DNA from: Paulinella micropora
Taxonomy: Eukaryota > Cercozoa > Imbricatea > Euglyphida > Paulinellidae
Reading direction: 5' to 3'
NCBI GenBank assembly: GCA_019918135.1
Contig: WBZZ01005227.1
Location: 198,501 to 262,500, forward strand
Length of the DNA stretch: 64,000 bases
The first letter of the stretch is position 1; each line of letters opens with the position of its first letter. The notes beneath the pieces were generated by a model. That model made no database searches. It saw nothing but the letters and a program-made list of their open reading frames with translations, and was not told the origin of the DNA. Shown here piece after piece: positions 61,247 through 64,000 of this stretch. Both the position numbers and the translations under genes were made by a program.

Positions 61247-64000
61247 TTGAAAAAACGACTGCTCTGATTTCTGCTAATTGGTTTGCTTGGTCTTGCAATA
61301 TATTCATAAGAATTTTATTTTCTTTTTCTAAATTAACTACCTTTTCCGCCATATGTTGAAAAGCACTAACCAATATTGGAATAAAACTTGTATGTGATAC
61401 TCCTTCAAGGCTACCATCTCCATCGACCGCTTTTACTCCACTTTCAGATACAAATTCAGGAAATATTTGTTTAACCTCGTCGGCAATAAATCCGTGGCTC
61501 TTTTTTTCTTTCTTCTCGTCTGATTTTCAATAATACGAACAGCAGTTTATTTTCATTAGTTTATCGCAACATCACCGCAGTCTAATGTTTCCATATCCGA
61601 TTTTACTCTTCTATCTGAACCAGAAGACCAAACATTAGCTCCTAATGTCATATAAATCCATCCACTATGCGGGTTCCCATTTGAGTTTGAAGTATTAAAA
61701 AAGGTTAAATTACCATCATGACATATACGAGAATAGTTAGCACTAGCATTTCCTTTCAACTGAATAAGTGAATGGTTCGTATAACTTGACCTTTGACTTA
61801 TCGTCGTTGCCCCTCCACCACTCACTGCTATTGATATTCCAGAACTCGCCGTTAATAATCCTGATGATGTTAGCGTTGAAGCACACGACATAGCACTCTG
61901 AGCATAGATTAATCCACTTCCTCTCGCATAAAGATTTAAGTCTTGGTTAGTATTGCTTCCAGTAGCATATACTGAATTATACCCAAAACCAACTCCCTGT
62001 GTCCCGTTGCTGTGTCTGAATTCAACACCGCCAGAAGATGGACCAAGATTGGCTGAAACATATAATCCTACTAGAGATGTGAGACCCACTTCTTGCTTCT
62101 CCTCTTATGTTCGCCGTACTATTAACAACAGATATCCCCGCATTTGCCGTTATTAGTCCTGCTGTGCTTATGTTAATCGCTTCACTCATTGCTATTGCTT
62201 GACCAAGCGTTCCACCATTTTTGTAATTAAAAATGAGTTTGTTTGAGTATTTCGCTATTTGGAAATTTGATGATGTGTTTGAAGATAATATGTTCGTGCC
62301 GTTAAAATAACAATCAAAATATAAATTAATATTGTCTTGCCCCCAGTTTAATTGTTGAAATACAGGATAAACAGATGTATTTACAAATGCTTGAATGTGC
62401 GGGCCGTTCATATTATTGTTGGTTCCATATAATTCTAAACCACCTGTTGCTCCTGTTCCCTTTGAATTCCTACCTACTATATACGGGACATCTAATGAAG
62501 TTGCTAATATTCCGCTGAATTCTTTCGTTCCTGCTATTGTTTGGTTTCCTGTTAATTTTACATTCTGCCCGTCTACTGTGTCAATATAGCCTTTTGTCGC
62601 CCCGTCTGTTGAAGCTGATGGAGTGGCTAAATTTGTTATGCTTTGGCTTTTCATATCAACTCCCGCATTAGCCGTTATCAATCCGCTGGCGGTTAATGTG
62701 ATTCCTGTTAATCCCGCACTAGCAGTTATTAAGCCACTTGCCGATGTTGCTCCGCTTGTTGTTAATGGGTCGCTCGTCATATTTCTAATCCATGTTATGT
62801 CATAATTAAAGGTTTCATAATCAAAATACAAACTGGCGATACGGACTTGGTTTCTAAATGAAGTTCCGCCACTTCCCGCCTTGTTCGAGTATGATATATC
62901 TAGCAGAAGCATTTGAAGCGGGTGTATATGTTTTAGTTGTTTGTGAAGCCCAAGCCTCGCCGCTCCTGCTGTCCCATAATGTGTATGTAATGTTGTCAGT
63001 GCTCACTCCCACATACCAAATGCTCGGTGTCATTTCAATGTAATTAGCAGACGAAGACCTAACATAATACTTTTTTTATCCTGTATATGGCTCCCAAATC
63101 TATTTTTATGTGTTCGCCCGTGTATGCTGTTCCTGAGAATGTATTTCTGTTTGGTGGAACTCTTGAATAAACTCCTGTCGCATCGTTGTAGTGGAAGTTG
63201 CTGAACAAAAAATGGTTCTGGTCAGCATTAAAAGCCTAATATGCTGGATCGTATTCAGTAGAAGCAGAAGCAACAAAACCAGCCGAGTTGTTGCTCCTCA
63301 TATTCTGCGGTCCTGAGTACATAGTAAAAGCCGAAGCACCCAGTTTAATATCGCCTGACATCGTCCCACCCGTTAAAGCAAGGAAAGCCAATGACCCCGT
63401 GGAATTCACCAGTTTGTTCCATTGTATGTTAATAATTGGCCGTTTGCTGGTGTTGTTATCACTACATCACTTAAAGCATCTATTGATTTTGTTCCTAATC
63501 TTGTGTCAAAGTCTGTATTAGCCCTTGCTGTCGTATAATATAGATTTGTTCTCTCTGCTAAGTTGGTTGTTGATTTTGTTGCTAATTGTGTATCAAACCT
63601 AGCATTAGTATAATATAAGTTTGTTCCTTCTGCTAAGTTAGTGGTTGATTTAGTCGCTAGCCGTGTGTCAAAATCTGTATTTGCTCTCGCTGACGCATAG
63701 TAAAGGTTCGTCCCCTCTGCTACTAGGTTAGTAGTTGATTTAGTGGCGAGCCGTGTATCAAAATTTGAATTATCTCTGGCTGTGGTATAATAAAGATTAG
63801 TTCCCTCTGCTAAGTTGGTTGTTGATTTTGTTGCTAATTGTGTATCAAACCTAGCATTAGTATAATATAAGTTTGTTCCTTCTGCTAAGTTAGTGGTTGA
63901 TTTAGTCGCTAGCCGTGTGTCAAAGTCTGTATTAGTCCTTGCTGTGGTATAGTATAAATTGGTTCCTTCTTTTAAGTCTGCTGTTGTTTTTAATAAAAGC
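61233..64000 (-). pseudogene. Viral fibre with discoidin-like region and S74 chaperone end; 5' end outside window
   Basis: From the window edge leftward: tandem repeats of the phage-fibre type (LATKSTTNLAEGTNLYY, 63480-63990). Next is a discoidin (F5/8 C)-like stretch (EHIKIDLGAIYRIKK at about 63105, then WYVGVSTDNITYTLWDS). Then a long Gly/Ser/Thr-rich shaft (62912-62022) and a second shaft part (62089-61556). The end is an S74 intramolecular chaperone (SSGSDRRVKSDMETLD, then HGFIADEVKQIFPEFV) and a final coiled coil ending at 61233. S74 domains help fibre trimers fold and usually cut themselves off. Frame changes near 63390, 63080, 62060 and 61500, a TAG at 63236-63238 and a TGA at 61527-61529 break the gene. 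Confidence 0.75.
63480..63990 (-). repeat. Fibre tandem repeats of about 21 codons
   Basis: Units such as GTTGTTGATTTTGTTGCTAA (plus strand) recur about every 60-70 bp. Two larger blocks are nearly identical (63555-63680 and 63807-63932). On the minus strand they encode the repeated TTNLAEGTNLYYT pattern. They are coding repeats, not a CRISPR array. Confidence 0.85.

Larger units (their letters stand above)
53290..64000. mobile_element. Integrated polinton-like virus / virophage-type virus, decayed, right end outside window
   Basis: Capsid, packaging ATPase, PLA2-motif protein, fibre, membrane protein and GIY-YIG nuclease lie in a compact AT-rich block with short gaps and no introns. It is quite unlike the flanking sequence. 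Minus-strand genes run 53298-59643 and 60899 to the edge. A small plus-strand group at 59677-60902 starts divergently 33 bp from the left group. No polymerase, integrase or protease gene is seen here; they may lie beyond 64000. Numerous frame breaks indicate an old or inactivated copy. Confidence 0.8.

Noticed and set aside
63480-63990. CRISPR-like array
   Set aside because: Spacing is regular, but the units are codon-phased, diverged and encode a fibre repeat. The organism is eukaryotic.
53298-64000. Alternative genetic code with TAA/TAG as Gln in virus and host
   Set aside because: TAA is the only sensible stop between ATPase and KGSPEY protein (55672) and between the 132-residue protein and the capsid gene, where reading on would cross AT-rich promoter-like DNA. 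One premature stop is TGA at a Trp-like site, Gln codons CAA/CAG are common, and frameshifts coexist. Mutational decay explains all of it.
61233-64000. Prophage tail fibre (bacterial contamination)
   Set aside because: The fibre overlaps and sits beside genes of polinton-like type with the same base composition and short spacing. No phage head, tail or ribosome-binding-site pattern is present.

Overview
The window is eukaryotic. It has tRNA-derived SINEs, a LINE, Ty1/copia and Ty3/gypsy retrotransposons, GT-AG introns filled with (CT)n and (GT)n tracts, and at the right end a decayed integrated DNA virus of the polinton-like virus (PLV)/virophage type. Such integrations are best known from algae and other protists, so a protist or microalgal host is the best guess. 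No taxon can be named from the sequence. I see no intact ordinary host gene.

Layout. 1-3740: 3' end of a LINE reverse transcriptase gene, then a tower of SINE copies and LINE tail fragments joined by (ATT)n tracts. The LINE and SINE share a 3' tail, which suggests the SINE borrows the LINE machinery. 3746-5095: an unrecognised minus-strand gene and a 588-bp inverted-repeat element. 5096-13238 (Copia-A, minus) and 13827-21647 (Copia-B, minus): two related, frameshifted copia elements, each keeping one LTR. About 21.9-26.1 kb and 32.4-37.4 kb: two blocks of gypsy-like minus-strand sequence (Gypsy-C). They are separated by a plus-strand copia element (Copia-D, about 26.2-32.1 kb) that carries a MYND zinc finger. 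38430-48441 (Copia-E, plus): a young copia element with near-identical LTRs and a 5-bp target duplication. Its protease, integrase and reverse transcriptase are missing. In their place is about 5.4 kb holding an antisense, intron-containing gene. 49260-52640: a second minus-strand spliced gene with a SAP-like motif. 52640-53290: AT-rich junction.

53290-64000: part of an AT-rich PLV-like virus. On the minus strand are a major capsid protein, two small proteins, an FtsK/HerA-type packaging ATPase, a proline/glutamine-repeat protein, a large protein with a parvovirus-type phospholipase A2 motif, a two-helix membrane protein and a long fibre with a discoidin-like region and an S74 endosialidase-type chaperone. 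On the plus strand are two small proteins and a GIY-YIG nuclease with a zinc finger. Capsid, ATPase, PLA2 protein and fibre would together form and deliver a particle. Frameshifts and premature stops show that this copy cannot make one as it stands. The right end of the virus lies outside the window.

Most coding regions are broken, so many entries below are decayed fragments, grouped by element.
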